From: Bacillus sp. ISL-7
Lineage (GTDB): Bacteria > Bacillota > Bacilli > Bacillales_B > DSM-18226
DNA length: 64,000 nt
Assembly: GCF_018613065.1 (NCBI RefSeq)
Contig: NZ_JAGGQW010000034.1
Span: 248,001 to 312,000 of the forward strand
Reading direction: 5' to 3'
Position 1 is the first letter of the stretch, and every line of letters starts with the position of its first letter. Position numbers and translations under genes: made by a program. Below are positions 51,261 to 60,041 of the stretch, one piece after another. The notes under the pieces are model-generated. The model worked only from the letters and a program-made list of their open reading frames with translations, made no database searches and was not told the DNA's origin.

Positions 51261-51926
51261 CTATATTGAATGGTTTTTATCTTTATCATAATTTGATGAT
51301 GTACTTGAGTGTGTTAATATACTGTCTAATACTTTTTCAGTAAATAGCATAAAGTAATTAAGTATTAGCCCCCCTAAACAAACGGTTAATATAGTCCCAA
51401 CGCCAATTGGTCCATTTAAAAACATTGCCATTATTAAGAATACGAGGTAAATGAACGTTTTCGAAAAAAATATATTTGTTCTAGTTAATTCTTGTATGAT
51501 TAAGGTTAATCGGTCAACTGGAATCGGTGCAATATTTGTGTGTAAATATGTTGCGGTTCCTAATCCTATAACAACTAAGCCGATTCCAAAACAAACAACT
51601 TTGCTGTACCATAGTTCAGGTGTTATCAAATTGTGCAATAAAAAAAGCCACATATCAATACCAATACCCGTTATAAATGCTGTTAACAACCCCAAAACTT
51701 CTGGTCTTTGCCTTTTTAAAAATGAATTACAACCTATCAATAGTAAAGCTAATATTATTTCCCAACTTCCCACAGTAAGCCCCACATTTATGGACAGTCC
51801 TACCAAGAGTGCATCATAAGGTGAAGTTCCAAGGTCTGATTGAATAGTGAAAGAAATACCAAGGGTTAATATTAAAATTCCTAATACATAAAAAACATAT
51901 TTCACTTTACTCGACCTCTTTATCAA
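51261..51926 (-). CDS. YczE/YyaS family membrane protein
   Basis: The 221-residue protein has five or six membrane segments. The N-terminal motif LGISFTIQSDLGTSPYDALL and the repeat-like TATYLHTNIAPIPVDRLTL are typical of YczE/YitT-type proteins. Function is unknown. TTG at 51926 overlaps the stop of the preceding GNAT gene (TTGA); a GTG seven codons further on, after AGAGGTCGAG, is an alternative start. Confidence 0.82.
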   Translation of the reverse strand: MIKRSSKVKYVFYVLGILILTLGISFTIQSDLGTSPYDALLVGLSINVGLTVGSWEIILALLLIGCNSFLKRQRPEVLGLLTAFITGIGIDMWLFLLHNLITPELWYSKVVCFGIGLVVIGLGTATYLHTNIAPIPVDRLTLIIQELTRTNIFFSKTFIYLVFLIMAMFLNGPIGVGTILTVCLGGLILNYFMLFTEKVLDSILTHSSTSSNYDKDKNHSI

Positions 51927-52366
51927 TATTTACTAGACAATTCTTTGAGCATTAGAATATGTGGGATACCATCTTCCATAAAGATATTAGATGAAGTACA
52001 ATAACCAAGTTTTTTATAAAAACCTTCCGCCTGTGTTTGTCCATGTAATTTAACCTGCGAGGCTCCCCGTTCTTCCGCGATTTCTTCTAACGCTTTAATA
52101 ATGATTTTTCCAAGTCCAAATTTACGATAAGGTTCGAGGATGCAGATTCTTTCCAATTTACCTACTCCATCAATAAACCTTATCCTTCCCGTTCCGACTG
52201 GTTGTTCATTGTAATGGACTAATATGTGTTCGCAAAGTCCATTCAGTGTATCAAATTGATCAAATTCATCTTCTAGTGGTACGCCTTGTTCTTTCACAAA
52301 TACTTCTTTCCTTATTGCAAATGCTACCCTTAAATTTTCATCAATTGTTGCTCTTTTTGCATTCAT
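51923..52366 (-). CDS. GNAT N-acetyltransferase, YjcF-like
   Basis: The 147-residue protein shows the GNAT fold with acetyl-CoA loop LEPYRKFGLGKIII and YjcF-type motifs RKEVFVKEQGVPLEDEFD and GQTQAEGFYKKLGY. Substrate unknown. It is divergent from the MarR gene, sharing an intergenic region with repeated TGCAA half-sites. Confidence 0.85.
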   Translation of the reverse strand: MNAKRATIDENLRVAFAIRKEVFVKEQGVPLEDEFDQFDTLNGLCEHILVHYNEQPVGTGRIRFIDGVGKLERICILEPYRKFGLGKIIIKALEEIAEERGASQVKLHGQTQAEGFYKKLGYCTSSNIFMEDGIPHILMLKELSSKY

Positions 52367-52407
52367 TTTTATCAGTCCTTTTAAATTAAATTATCTATCA
52401 TCATTTT

Positions 52408-52476
52408 GTTGCAAATGCAATAAAATTAGGTTAAATTTAATTTATATCACTTTTATAGTAAATGCAACAAAAAGTA
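52408..52476. promoter_or_regulatory. Possible MarR operators between the GNAT and MarR genes
   Basis: TTGCAAATGCAA (52410-52421) is near-palindromic, and ATGCAACAAAA recurs at 52460-52471 on the other flank of the promoter region. Each pairs with TTGTTGCA-type arms on the opposite strand. This fits an autoregulated divergent MarR arrangement but is inferred only from symmetry. Confidence 0.4.
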
Positions 52477-52494
52477 TGGGTTAAGGAGTTAATT

Positions 52495-52947
52495 ATGAAG
52501 GAAATTCTTCGTGAAATTGGAATGATAGCAAGGGCATTAGATTCTATAAGTAATATAGAATTTAAAGAATATGACCTTACAAAAGGGCAGTATTTGTACC
52601 TGGTGCGAATATGTGAAAACCCAGGAATCATTCAAGAAAAGTTAGCTGAGATGATAAAAGTAGATCGAACAACAGCAGCTCGTGCTATAAAAAAACTTGA
52701 AATTAATGGCTTTATTGAAAAGAAAGAAGATCAACATAACAAAAAAATAAAAAAACTCTTTCCAACAGAGAAAGGGAAAAATGTTTTTCCTTTTATAAAA
52801 AGAGAAAATGATTATTCCAATATCGTTGCATTAGAGGGATTTTCCGAAAGAGAAGTAGAAACCATTTTCAACCTTCTTCAAAGAGTAAGAAAAAATATAG
52901 AAAAAGACTGGGAATTTGTAAAAAAGGGAAACAAGAGAAATTATTGA
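52495..52947 (+). CDS. MarR-family transcriptional regulator
   Basis: The 150-residue winged-helix protein contains the MarR recognition region IIQEKLAEMIKVDRTTAARA and wing NGFIEKKEDQHNKK. ATG 52495 has AAGGAG 8 bases upstream. It is followed by paiA at 25 bases, so probably controls the paiAB genes and perhaps the divergent GNAT-YczE pair. Confidence 0.88.
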   Translation: MKEILREIGMIARALDSISNIEFKEYDLTKGQYLYLVRICENPGIIQEKLAEMIKVDRTTAARAIKKLEINGFIEKKEDQHNKKIKKLFPTEKGKNVFPFIKRENDYSNIVALEGFSEREVETIFNLLQRVRKNIEKDWEFVKKGNKRNY

Positions 52948-52972
52948 TTATATGAAGGAGCGACATATTTAA

Positions 52973-53491
<519 letters not shown>

Positions 53492-53514
53492 CTTTTTTTG
53501 AAAGGTGGATTATT

Positions 53515-54138
53515 ATGTATATTCCAAAATTTTTTAAGGTCACAAATGTTGATGAAATTTGGGATTTTGTTCAAAAACACTCTTTTGGAACGATTGTCAC
53601 AACAGAACAAGGGAAACCAATTGCCACTCATTTGCCTTTGGGGTTAAATAAAAAAGATGATGATTACTATATTACTGGGCATTTGGCTTATGGAAATCCT
53701 CAGTGGAGAACATTTGAAACCTGTGAAGATGGGCTTGTTATGTTTCAGGGACCGAACGCTTACATTTCTTCTTCTTGGTATGGTCATGAAGAAGTACCAA
53801 CATGGAATTATCAAGCCGTCCATATATATGGTAAAGCAAGCATTTTAGAGAAAGATGAATTAATAGAAGAATTAACAATAATGCTGGAAAAATATGAAGA
53901 AAATCGTGAAAATCCAGTTTTATGGGATAAACTTTCTCCTGAACTATTAGAAAATCAACTGCAAGGTATTGTTGGTTTTAAGATTAAAGTTGAACAAATC
54001 CAGGCTGCATATAAATTAAGTCAGAACCGAAATGAAACGGATTATATGAACATCATTGATAAATTACAAAATGAAGAAAATCCAAATTCGAAACAAATGG
54101 CAGAACTGATGGAAAAGAGATTAAAAAATCACATATAA
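53515..54138 (+). CDS. paiB: FMN-binding negative regulator PaiB
   Basis: The 207-residue split-barrel protein matches PaiB: an N-terminal MYIPKFFKVTNVDEIWDFV, the PxAxHLP motif IATHLPL, and GPNAYISSSWYGHEEVPTWN. PaiB in B. subtilis represses sporulation and protease genes when in high copy. It lies 23 bases after paiA. Confidence 0.92.
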   Translation: MYIPKFFKVTNVDEIWDFVQKHSFGTIVTTEQGKPIATHLPLGLNKKDDDYYITGHLAYGNPQWRTFETCEDGLVMFQGPNAYISSSWYGHEEVPTWNYQAVHIYGKASILEKDELIEELTIMLEKYEENRENPVLWDKLSPELLENQLQGIVGFKIKVEQIQAAYKLSQNRNETDYMNIIDKLQNEENPNSKQMAELMEKRLKNHI

Positions 54139-54174
54139 GCTCACTTTGATGATATTTATCAAATCTGTTGTGGA

Positions 54175-54399
54175 ATGGAAGAGGAAGAAACATTAAGGAA
54201 GGCAAAGCTTGCGAATGAACGGTTAAAACTCATGAAAGCTCATTTTCCAAATGACTTTCGATGGTGGGAAGAGGCAATTAGAGAGAGTTTAAACGAAAAA
54301 GAAAGAGAGGTATTATATCTAAAAAGAATACTAGGTGATCATCCCCCGTTTGTTCCGAATCAAGGAATGATGGGGGATTATTTTTTTGTTTTTTCGTGA
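54175..54399 (+). CDS. Hypothetical 74-aa protein or fragment
   Basis: The frame encodes a charged helical protein (LANERLKLMKAHFPNDFRWW; RESLNEKEREVLYLKRI). Its last 20 codons run through a strong terminator hairpin at 54338-54388, and the ribosome site is poor. It may be the tail of a lost gene. No family is recognised. Confidence 0.35.
   Translation: MEEEETLRKAKLANERLKLMKAHFPNDFRWWEEAIRESLNEKEREVLYLKRILGDHPPFVPNQGMMGDYFFVFS
54338..54388 (+). terminator. Terminator downstream of paiAB
   Basis: ATCATCCCCC pairs with GGGGGAT (7-8 bp) plus a GTTCC/GGAAT inner stem, followed by TATTTTTTT. Confidence 0.75.
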
Positions 54400-54442
54400 C
54401 AATCCTTTATTTTCCAACCTATAAAGAAACTTAAACGGAAGA

Positions 54443-54715
54443 TCATGATTTTACACCGATAAAAATACAGCCAACTCCGATGAAAATCCAGACTATTTTG
54501 GCAAATGAAATATTCCCCGTCAATCCTAGAACACCAATTGTAGTCGTTAAGATGAGAATAATAGGGCCAACGAGTGCCAGAGAACTATTAACTAAAAGGG
54601 CCTTTTCAACTGAATTAAACTTAATCATAAGTATAGCTGCAAGTATTTCAATACTTCCTGAAAGTACTCTTAATAAGGCCATTCCCAAAACGGCTATTTC
54701 AATAAAAATAAACAT
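54443..54715 (-). CDS. YqhV-like DUF2619 membrane protein
   Basis: The 90-residue protein has three membrane segments. The ALLRVLSGSIEILAAILMI and LVNSSLALVGPIILILTT sequences match B. subtilis YqhV (93 aa) closely. Function unknown. The GGAGGAGA ribosome site is strong. In B. subtilis yqhV lies near spoIIIA, so this is a separate copy or moved gene. Confidence 0.8.
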   Translation of the reverse strand: MFIFIEIAVLGMALLRVLSGSIEILAAILMIKFNSVEKALLVNSSLALVGPIILILTTTIGVLGLTGNISFAKIVWIFIGVGCIFIGVKS

Positions 54716-54839
54716 ATTCTCCTCCTATGTAATACTGTTCATCTCTCATCCGTATATGTTTATTATATGAATGGAGGGACAAGAACTTAACGAAATGCAT
54801 ATCCATGGGACGTCAAAAAAGACAAGATGAGGCCTATCC

Positions 54840-54959
54840 CTAGAGGACATAAATCCCTTGGTATCCAAAATATATACCCAACACGATTAATGAAACTCCG
54901 GAAACAATAGAGATAGCGATTAGACTCTTGTACATTTTATGAGAAAAATTAAGACTCAT
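54840..54959 (-). CDS. Possible 39-aa single-pass membrane peptide
   Basis: The frame ends with a clean hydrophobic helix (LIAISIVSGVSLIVLGIYFG) after a short basic N-terminus. There is no ribosome site, so it may be the tail of a lost gene. Kept because the helix composition is unlikely by chance. Confidence 0.3.
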   Translation of the reverse strand: MSLNFSHKMYKSLIAISIVSGVSLIVLGIYFGYQGIYVL

Positions 54960-55055
54960 GCCAAAAAACGAATAACGGCAACCAATACGCCATACATGAA
55001 CTGAGGTAATATAAATTTTTCTCTTAAGAATTTGTGGGCAATCTCTTACCATTGA

Positions 55056-55184
55056 AATCTTGTAACTGGAGAAAGCTATAAAAAATCTCATAACCTTATT
55101 AATGTAACTGTTAAAAAGGACACACCTGAAGAACAAATTTTGCATTTCGCACAAGAGCAAATTAAGAAACAATGGTTAAATTAA
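55056..55184 (+). pseudogene. Gene-end remnant of unknown family
   Basis: A start-less plus-strand frame encodes a polar stretch (SYKKSHNLINVTVKKDTPEE followed by an Ala/Gln/Lys helix) with coding-like composition, ending in TAA. It looks like the C-terminus of a lost protein, but I do not recognise it. Confidence 0.3.
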
Positions 55185-55254
55185 AAAAAAAGCCCGTGAT
55201 TCGGCTGGGGCTATTTGGAGAAAAACAGTTATTGATTAAATTATAAAACAGGTA

Positions 55255-55283
55255 TTGACATTATCTCGAATTCAAGATATATT
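55255..55283 (+). promoter_or_regulatory. Promoter and MhqR operator in front of mhqR
   Basis: A perfect -35 TTGACA (55255-55260) and -10 TATATT (55278-55283) are 17 bp apart. The spacer is filled by TATCTCGAATTCAAGATA (55262-55279), a near-perfect inverted repeat equal to the MhqR box of B. subtilis (tATCTcgAAtTCgAGATa). The repressor would block RNA polymerase directly, giving autoregulation. Confidence 0.9.
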
Positions 55284-55313
55284 AATTAAAGATATTAATT
55301 AGGAGGTGTGAAT

Positions 55314-55739
55314 ATGGAAAGGAAATGTACTAACCATCCATTTTTGCTACTAATGCAAACCTCAAAAGGCATTCAGGAACGAATAAGAGACGAAATGTCC
55401 AAAAATAATCTTAGTATTACCGAGTTTTCTGTTTTAGAGGTACTTTTCTACAAAGGGAAACAAACCATTCAGCAGATTAGAAATAGAATCCTGACCTCTA
55501 GTGGCTCGATGACGTATGTTATTGATAAACTTGAACAAAAAGGAATCATAAAAAGGAATGACTGTAGAGAAGACCGGCGGGTTATTCATGTAACCTTAAC
55601 AGCTGAAGGAATAAAAATGATGGAAAACATCATGCCGAAGTATCAAGACATGGTTAATTCTATTTTTGAAGATTTAACAGAAGATGAGTCCGAGTTGATG
55701 GTCCATTGTTTAAAGAAAGTTAGAAACAGAGTGGAATAA
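55314..55739 (+). CDS. mhqR: MarR-type repressor MhqR
   Basis: The 141-residue winged-helix protein has helix-turn-helix TIQQIRNRILTSSGSMTYVI and wing KNDCREDRR-type residues (IIKRNDCREDRRVIHV). MhqR controls genes for resistance to quinones and diamide in B. subtilis. Assignment rests on the family, the MhqR boxes on its own and on downstream genes, and the surrounding mhq-type enzymes. ATG 55314 follows AGGAGGTG. Confidence 0.88.
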   Translation: MERKCTNHPFLLLMQTSKGIQERIRDEMSKNNLSITEFSVLEVLFYKGKQTIQQIRNRILTSSGSMTYVIDKLEQKGIIKRNDCREDRRVIHVTLTAEGIKMMENIMPKYQDMVNSIFEDLTEDESELMVHCLKKVRNRVE

Positions 55740-55756
55740 TATATTTTTTAAATTAA

Positions 55757-55774
55757 TATCTCGAAGTCGAGATA
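55757..55774. promoter_or_regulatory. MhqR operator upstream of the DoxX gene
   Basis: TATCTCGAAGTCGAGATA is an 8-bp inverted repeat around a 2-base centre, the best of the three boxes here. It lies 22 bases before the DoxX start, overlapping the likely promoter. Confidence 0.9.
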
Positions 55775-55796
55775 AGTAAAAATAGGAGGTAATAAA

Positions 55797-56195
55797 ATGA
55801 TGAGTATGGGATTATTTATTATAAGGGTAGTCGTGGGTGTGTCATTCATGGCTCACGGTGCACAGAAATTATTTGGCTGGTTTGGCGGTTACGGCTTAAA
55901 GGGAACAGGAGGCTGGATGGAGTCGCTCGGTATGAAACCAGGTGTGATGATGGCCCTCATGGCAGGATTAGCAGAAATAATTGGGGGATTATTGTTTACA
56001 TTAGGACTTCTTACTCCCCTTGCAGGAATCATGATTGCAGCTACAATGGTAATGGCAATTGTAAAGGTTCATGCTTCTAATGGCTATTGGGCAACACAAA
56101 ATGGATACGAATATAATTTGACGTTGATAGCGGTTGTAATTGGTATAGCATTAATTGGACCTGGAAAATATGCATTGGATGCTTTTTTATTCTAA
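55797..56195 (+). CDS. DoxX-family membrane protein (MhqP/CatD-like)
   Basis: The 132-residue protein has four membrane segments and the DoxX signature FMAHGAQKLFGWFGGYG (about residues 18-34), with a GGWMESLGMKPG loop. MhqP and CatD in B. subtilis sit next to ring-cleaving dioxygenases and help resist quinones. It has its own MhqR box and an AGGAGGT ribosome site. Confidence 0.9.
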   Translation: MMSMGLFIIRVVVGVSFMAHGAQKLFGWFGGYGLKGTGGWMESLGMKPGVMMALMAGLAEIIGGLLFTLGLLTPLAGIMIAATMVMAIVKVHASNGYWATQNGYEYNLTLIAVVIGIALIGPGKYALDAFLF

Positions 56196-56197
56196 AA

Positions 56198-56215
56198 TAT
56201 CTCGAATTAGAGAAT
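56198..56215. promoter_or_regulatory. MhqR operator upstream of the dioxygenase gene
   Basis: TATCTCGAATTAGAGAAT keeps both half-sites (ATCTCGAA / TTAGAGA) with two deviations. It lies 70 bases before the dioxygenase start. Confidence 0.8.
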
Positions 56216-56285
56216 CCCGATTTTTAATAGTATCAATAATTTAATTATTGAATAGAGATCATTATTTTGAAAGGAGTGTTTCAAA

Positions 56286-57224
56286 ATGAGTAAGAAAACA
56301 ATGGGTATTCATCATATCACTGCAATTGTAGGACATCCACAGGAGAATGTTGATTTTTATGCAGGTGTTTTAGGATTACGCTTAGTGAAACAAACAGTAA
56401 ACTTTGATGACCCTGGAACGTATCACCTTTATTTCGGTGATGAAGGAGGAAAACCAGGAACCATCATTACGTTCTTCCCTTGGGCAGGAGCTCGTCAAGG
56501 AACCATTGGGGATGGTCAAGTAGGAGTTACCTCTTATGTTGTTCCAAAAGGTTCTATGGAATTTTGGGAGAACAGGCTAGAAAAGTTAAAGGTTTCATTT
56601 ACGAAAATGGATCGATTCGGTGAGCAATATTTGGAATTTGATGATCCACATGGCCTTCACCTTGAAATTGTTGAAAGAGAAGAAGGAGAAGTTAATAATT
56701 GGAACTTTAGCGGGGTAACTCCAGAGGTCGCCATCAAAGGGTTTGGCGGAGCTACTCTATTATCAACACAGCCCAATAAAACGGCTGATTTGTTAGAAAA
56801 TGTTATGGGACTTGAATTCGTAGGTAAAGAAGGAGATTTCGCCCGTTATCGTTCTTCAGCTGAGATCGGAAATGTTATTGACCTGAAATTAACTCCGATT
56901 GGACGCGGAAGAATGGGTGTGGGGACCGTACATCACATCGCTTGGCGGGCTAGTGATGACCAGGATCAATTGGAATGGCAAAAGTATGTTGCAGGAAATG
57001 GATATGGCGTCACCCCAGTACAAGATCGAAACTATTTTAATGCCATTTATTTCAGAGAACACGGAGAAATATTATTTGAAATTGCAACAGATCCTCCAGG
57101 CTTCGCTCATGATGAGTCACAAGAAACCATGGGAGAAAAATTGATGTTGCCTGCACAGTATGAACCAAAAAGAGAACAAATTGAACGCGGATTACTGCCA
57201 TTTGAAGTAAGAGAACTAGACTGA
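56286..57224 (+). CDS. Ring-cleaving dioxygenase, VOC family (MhqA/MhqO-type)
   Basis: The 312-residue two-domain vicinal-oxygen-chelate enzyme has metal-ligand motifs GIHHITAIVG (first domain), VHHIAW (second domain) and REHGEILFEIATDPPGF with the Glu ligand. Family members MhqA/MhqE/MhqO are thought to open hydroquinone or catechol rings and so detoxify quinones. It ends with the characteristic LPFEVREL tail. A flavin reductase gene follows. Confidence 0.92.
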   Translation: MSKKTMGIHHITAIVGHPQENVDFYAGVLGLRLVKQTVNFDDPGTYHLYFGDEGGKPGTIITFFPWAGARQGTIGDGQVGVTSYVVPKGSMEFWENRLEKLKVSFTKMDRFGEQYLEFDDPHGLHLEIVEREEGEVNNWNFSGVTPEVAIKGFGGATLLSTQPNKTADLLENVMGLEFVGKEGDFARYRSSAEIGNVIDLKLTPIGRGRMGVGTVHHIAWRASDDQDQLEWQKYVAGNGYGVTPVQDRNYFNAIYFREHGEILFEIATDPPGFAHDESQETMGEKLMLPAQYEPKREQIERGLLPFEVRELD

Positions 57225-57247
57225 TTATACGAAAAGGAATGATTTCT

Positions 57248-57856
57248 TTGCTTTCAATTGATCCAGCCTTAATGACTGAAAGAGAAAATTATAAGTTTCT
57301 AATAGGAAGCATCATACCTAGACCTATTGCTTTCGTGACAACCATTTCAAAAGATGGCGTTTTAAATGGTGCACCATTTAGTTATTTTAATATCGTCTCA
57401 TCCAATCCGCCGATGATTTCATTATCTATTCAACGTTCAGCGGGGAGTCAAAAGGATACAGCGAGAAATATCATCGACTCCAAGCAATTTGTGGTCCATA
57501 TTGTTGACGAACAAAATGTTGAAAAAATAAATAAGACGGCTGCAAGTCTTCCTTCTGATCAAAGTGAAGTTAAGTTAGCAAACTTGACTTCAGTAGATAG
57601 TGTAAAAATTTCGGTACCAGGTGTGAAGGAAGCAAAAATTCGAATGGAATGTTCATTAGAGCATTCCTTAGAATTGGGAAGTTCGGATAGTCCTGGATGT
57701 GATTTTATTATAGGAAGAGTGGTTCAATTTCATATTGAAGATGAAATTTATAAAAATGGAAGAATTGATGCTAGAGGTTTAGCTGCGGTAAGTCGATTAG
57801 CAGGGAATAATTACGCCAAAATCGGTGAGATTTTTGAAATAGAAAGGCCTAAATAA
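57248..57856 (+). CDS. Flavin reductase family protein (FMN-binding split barrel)
   Basis: The product (202 aa from TTG 57248, MLSIDPALMTEREN) has the flavin-binding GSIIPRPIAFVTTIS and NGAPFSYFNIVSSNPPMIS motifs and a C-terminal GLAAVSRLAGNNYA. Such proteins reduce or bind FMN. TTG is preferred because AAAAGG lies 9-10 bases upstream; the ATG at 57239 overlaps that site. Co-transcription with the dioxygenase is likely. Confidence 0.85.
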   Translation: MLSIDPALMTERENYKFLIGSIIPRPIAFVTTISKDGVLNGAPFSYFNIVSSNPPMISLSIQRSAGSQKDTARNIIDSKQFVVHIVDEQNVEKINKTAASLPSDQSEVKLANLTSVDSVKISVPGVKEAKIRMECSLEHSLELGSSDSPGCDFIIGRVVQFHIEDEIYKNGRIDARGLAAVSRLAGNNYAKIGEIFEIERPK

Positions 57857-57858
57857 CT

Positions 57859-58005
57859 TCTTACCCACCAGGCTTTTCAGTGGATGAACCAGTCGCTAAA
57901 CATGGGGAAAAACTAATGTTGCCATCTTGGCTAGAGTCAAAAAGAGAAGAATTAGAAGAAACCTTACCGCCTGTAGAGGTTCGAGTTCTGGAGGGAGATA
58001 AATAA
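57859..58005 (+). pseudogene. C-terminal remnant of a second ring-cleaving dioxygenase (MhqE-like)
   Basis: Directly after the flavin reductase stop, another frame encodes YPPGFSVDEPVAKHGEKLML and PSWLESKREELEETLPPVEV, the last 50 residues of the same dioxygenase family as 56286-57224. Its TAA overlaps the ATG of mhqD (TAATG). In B. subtilis mhqE directly precedes mhqD, so this is the stump of mhqE; about 265 codons have been lost. Confidence 0.85.
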
Positions 58006-58613
58006 TGAAACATATATTCAATAAGGGGCAAAATCAAACAAAACCCACGTTGTTATTGCTTCATGGTACAGGAGGCAATGAATTAGACCTGTTGCCAATT
58101 GCAGGAATGATTGATGATGAGGCAAATGTACTAAGCGTTCGTGGGAATGTATTAGAAAATGGAATGCCTCGATTTTTTCGCAGATTGGCAGAAGGGGTAT
58201 TTGATGAGGAAGATCTTATTTATCGAACAATAGAGTTAAACGAGTTTCTTGATGAGGCCTCCGAAAAGTATGATTTTGATCGAGATAATATTCTTGCGAT
58301 AGGTTACTCAAATGGAGCCAATATAGCTGCGAGTTTATTATTTCACCATCAAAATGCTTTAAAGGGTGCGATTCTTCATCATCCCATGGTGCCGCGAAAA
58401 GGAATTGAACTACCTGATTTAACAGGGAAATCAGTATTTATTGCAGCTGGCACCAATGATCCTATCTGCTCGCCATTAGAATCTGCTGAATTACAATCTT
58501 TATTAGAAAAGGCAAATGCAAATGTAGAAATTCATTGGGAGAATAGAGGTCATCAATTAACCTCTCAAGAAGTTGAAGCTGCAGCTCAATGGTATCAAAA
58601 AAGTATAAACTAA
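58005..58613 (+). CDS. mhqD: Carboxylesterase/hydrolase MhqD
   Basis: The 202-residue alpha/beta hydrolase aligns end to end with B. subtilis MhqD: LLLLHGTGGNELDLLP, nucleophile Ser in AIGYSNGANIA, Asp in GTNDPIC and His in NRGHQLT form the catalytic triad. It is induced by quinones through MhqR. Its ATG overlaps the stop of the dioxygenase stump; the former GGAGGGA ribosome site inside the stump (57991-57997) still serves it. Confidence 0.95.
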   Translation: MKHIFNKGQNQTKPTLLLLHGTGGNELDLLPIAGMIDDEANVLSVRGNVLENGMPRFFRRLAEGVFDEEDLIYRTIELNEFLDEASEKYDFDRDNILAIGYSNGANIAASLLFHHQNALKGAILHHPMVPRKGIELPDLTGKSVFIAAGTNDPICSPLESAELQSLLEKANANVEIHWENRGHQLTSQEVEAAAQWYQKSIN

Positions 58614-58614
58614 A

Positions 58615-58783
58615 AGTAAAACTTTCTGTTGGTTTATTAGGAAATGGTCAAATGGCGGGATATGAGTTGGATTTAGCATTTTTAGCAATGGTAGTTTATC
58701 TTGCAATCAATGGAAGCAAGCTATTATCAGTTAGTTACTTGATTTTTCAAAAGGATTCAATTGAGTCCAAAAAAGCAGCTTAA
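58615..58783 (+). pseudogene. C-terminal remnant of a second DoxX/MhqP-like gene
   Basis: Right after mhqD a start-less frame encodes LSVGLLGNGQMAGYELDLAF followed by a final membrane helix and a basic tail, the usual end of MhqP-like DoxX proteins. The first three helices are missing. Confidence 0.7.
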
Positions 58784-58998
58784 TATGGAATGATAATTTT
58801 ACAAGAAAGCTAATCGGAACCTTTCGATTAGTTTTTTATTTACATAGAAAATACTTTTATACTCGAAGGAATAGTAAATACTACCTAAAGAAATAATATT
58901 TAGGAAATTATTTTTACTCTGCTTGGTTTGATGGGGTTTTACAGAACATTGTAGGGCGGGAGCATATCAAATTGTGATTCACATCGGAGGATGTTTTT

Positions 58999-59475
58999 AT
59001 GGAAAAGAAACTGTTGAATTTACTTACTGCTTTGTGTGTGGTTTCCTTGCCATTTTTATTTAAAGGATCTAAAATGCGAGAAAATCTTGTTATTTTTTTC
59101 TCAAAAGGAGTCCTTGCAACTCTAATTGATGCTTTTGTGGTAGGTACCAAAAGACTAGAATATCCAGTTCGTCCTTTTCCAAAAATTTTTAAGACAAACA
59201 TCATTTATGACCTCTTGTTTTTCCCGCTTTTAAGTGTTATATGGGTGAAACTGACTTATAACGATCATTTAGGCAAAATACTTTTGAAAAGTTTACTTTT
59301 TAGTGTTCCCATGAGTATCGGTCAATGGTGCTTTGAAAAGAATTCCAAGTTATTTAAATGGGAAAAATGGACAATATTTCATACCTTTACCAGTGTAAAT
59401 TTTACTTTGTTTACGATAAGAGGTTTCGTTGGATTATTAAAAAAATTAGATAAGGTAAAGAGTGCAAATTTTTAG
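58999..59475 (+). CDS. CBO0543-type integral membrane protein
   Basis: The 158-residue protein has about four membrane segments with sequence features of the CBO0543 family (FVVGTKRLEYPVRPFPKIF; YDLLFFPLLSVIW). Function unknown. An ATCGGAGGATG-type ribosome site precedes ATG 58999. Confidence 0.7.
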   Translation: MEKKLLNLLTALCVVSLPFLFKGSKMRENLVIFFSKGVLATLIDAFVVGTKRLEYPVRPFPKIFKTNIIYDLLFFPLLSVIWVKLTYNDHLGKILLKSLLFSVPMSIGQWCFEKNSKLFKWEKWTIFHTFTSVNFTLFTIRGFVGLLKKLDKVKSANF

Positions 59476-59493
59476 AGCTATTCAATTCAAAAG

Positions 59494-59695
59494 ATGGACG
59501 CTATTTTATTTGTAACTCCTGAATATAATCGTTCTGTACCAGCTGTAATAAAGAATTCTCTTGATGTAGGATCCCGTCCATATGGAGCAAGCGTATGGAA
59601 CGGCAAACGGCAAAATTAAAGATAATGGAACGGTCCAAATCTTACAAACATTTGTCAATGTGTTTGTTGATTTGATTAAAAAATATCAAGCATAA
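59494..59695 (+). pseudogene. Remnant of an NADPH-dependent FMN reductase gene
   Basis: The frame MDAILFVTPEYNRSVPAVIK, then SLDVGSRPYGASVWNGK, is a hallmark of NADPH-dependent FMN (azo/chromate) reductases. A frameshift and deletion follow; another frame then gives GKIKDNGTVQILQTFVNVFV and LIKKYQA, the usual C-terminus. The N-terminus (about 70 residues) and a stretch in the middle are lost. Confidence 0.85.
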
Positions 59696-59828
59696 GGAAA
59701 TTCTAGGAAAGAAAGAGTTGGAGCATATAGCAGAAGAAATCCTGTTATATATTCCAACTTTTTGTTTTGAATGGAAGAAATAAAGCTCGATATTCATGAC
59801 TAAGAAATTCAGATAAGGAGTGACGGAA

Positions 59829-60041
59829 TTGATTCAAATTTGTCCTGCAGATACACGATACACAGTAAAAAATTGCTGGAGAGTAATTTAAGTTTTTCTT
59901 TTGGTGAGTATTATGACACTTCCAATATCCGATTTGGTCCACTGCGTGTGTTTCAACAGGAAGAAGGCAGGAAGAGTTACGATCCAGGCAAATCAAGATA
60001 GTTTCTTTTTATTAATTGATTTACCTGGGGGTGAATTTTAA
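59829..60041 (+). pseudogene. Frameshifted, internally deleted pirin-family gene
   Basis: AAGGAG and TTG 59829 start IQICPADTRYTVKN, then the frame moves to ESNLSFSFGEYYDTSNIRFG and PLRVF, which together make a pirin/YhhW quercetinase N-terminus. A third frame ends with TIQANQDSFFLLIDLP, a typical C-terminal strand. The metal-binding cupin middle is absent. Confidence 0.75.

Noticed and set aside
51155..51343. 62-codon plus-strand frame after katG
   Set aside because: Overlaps the terminator and the 3' end of the YczE-like gene antisense; no homology recognised.
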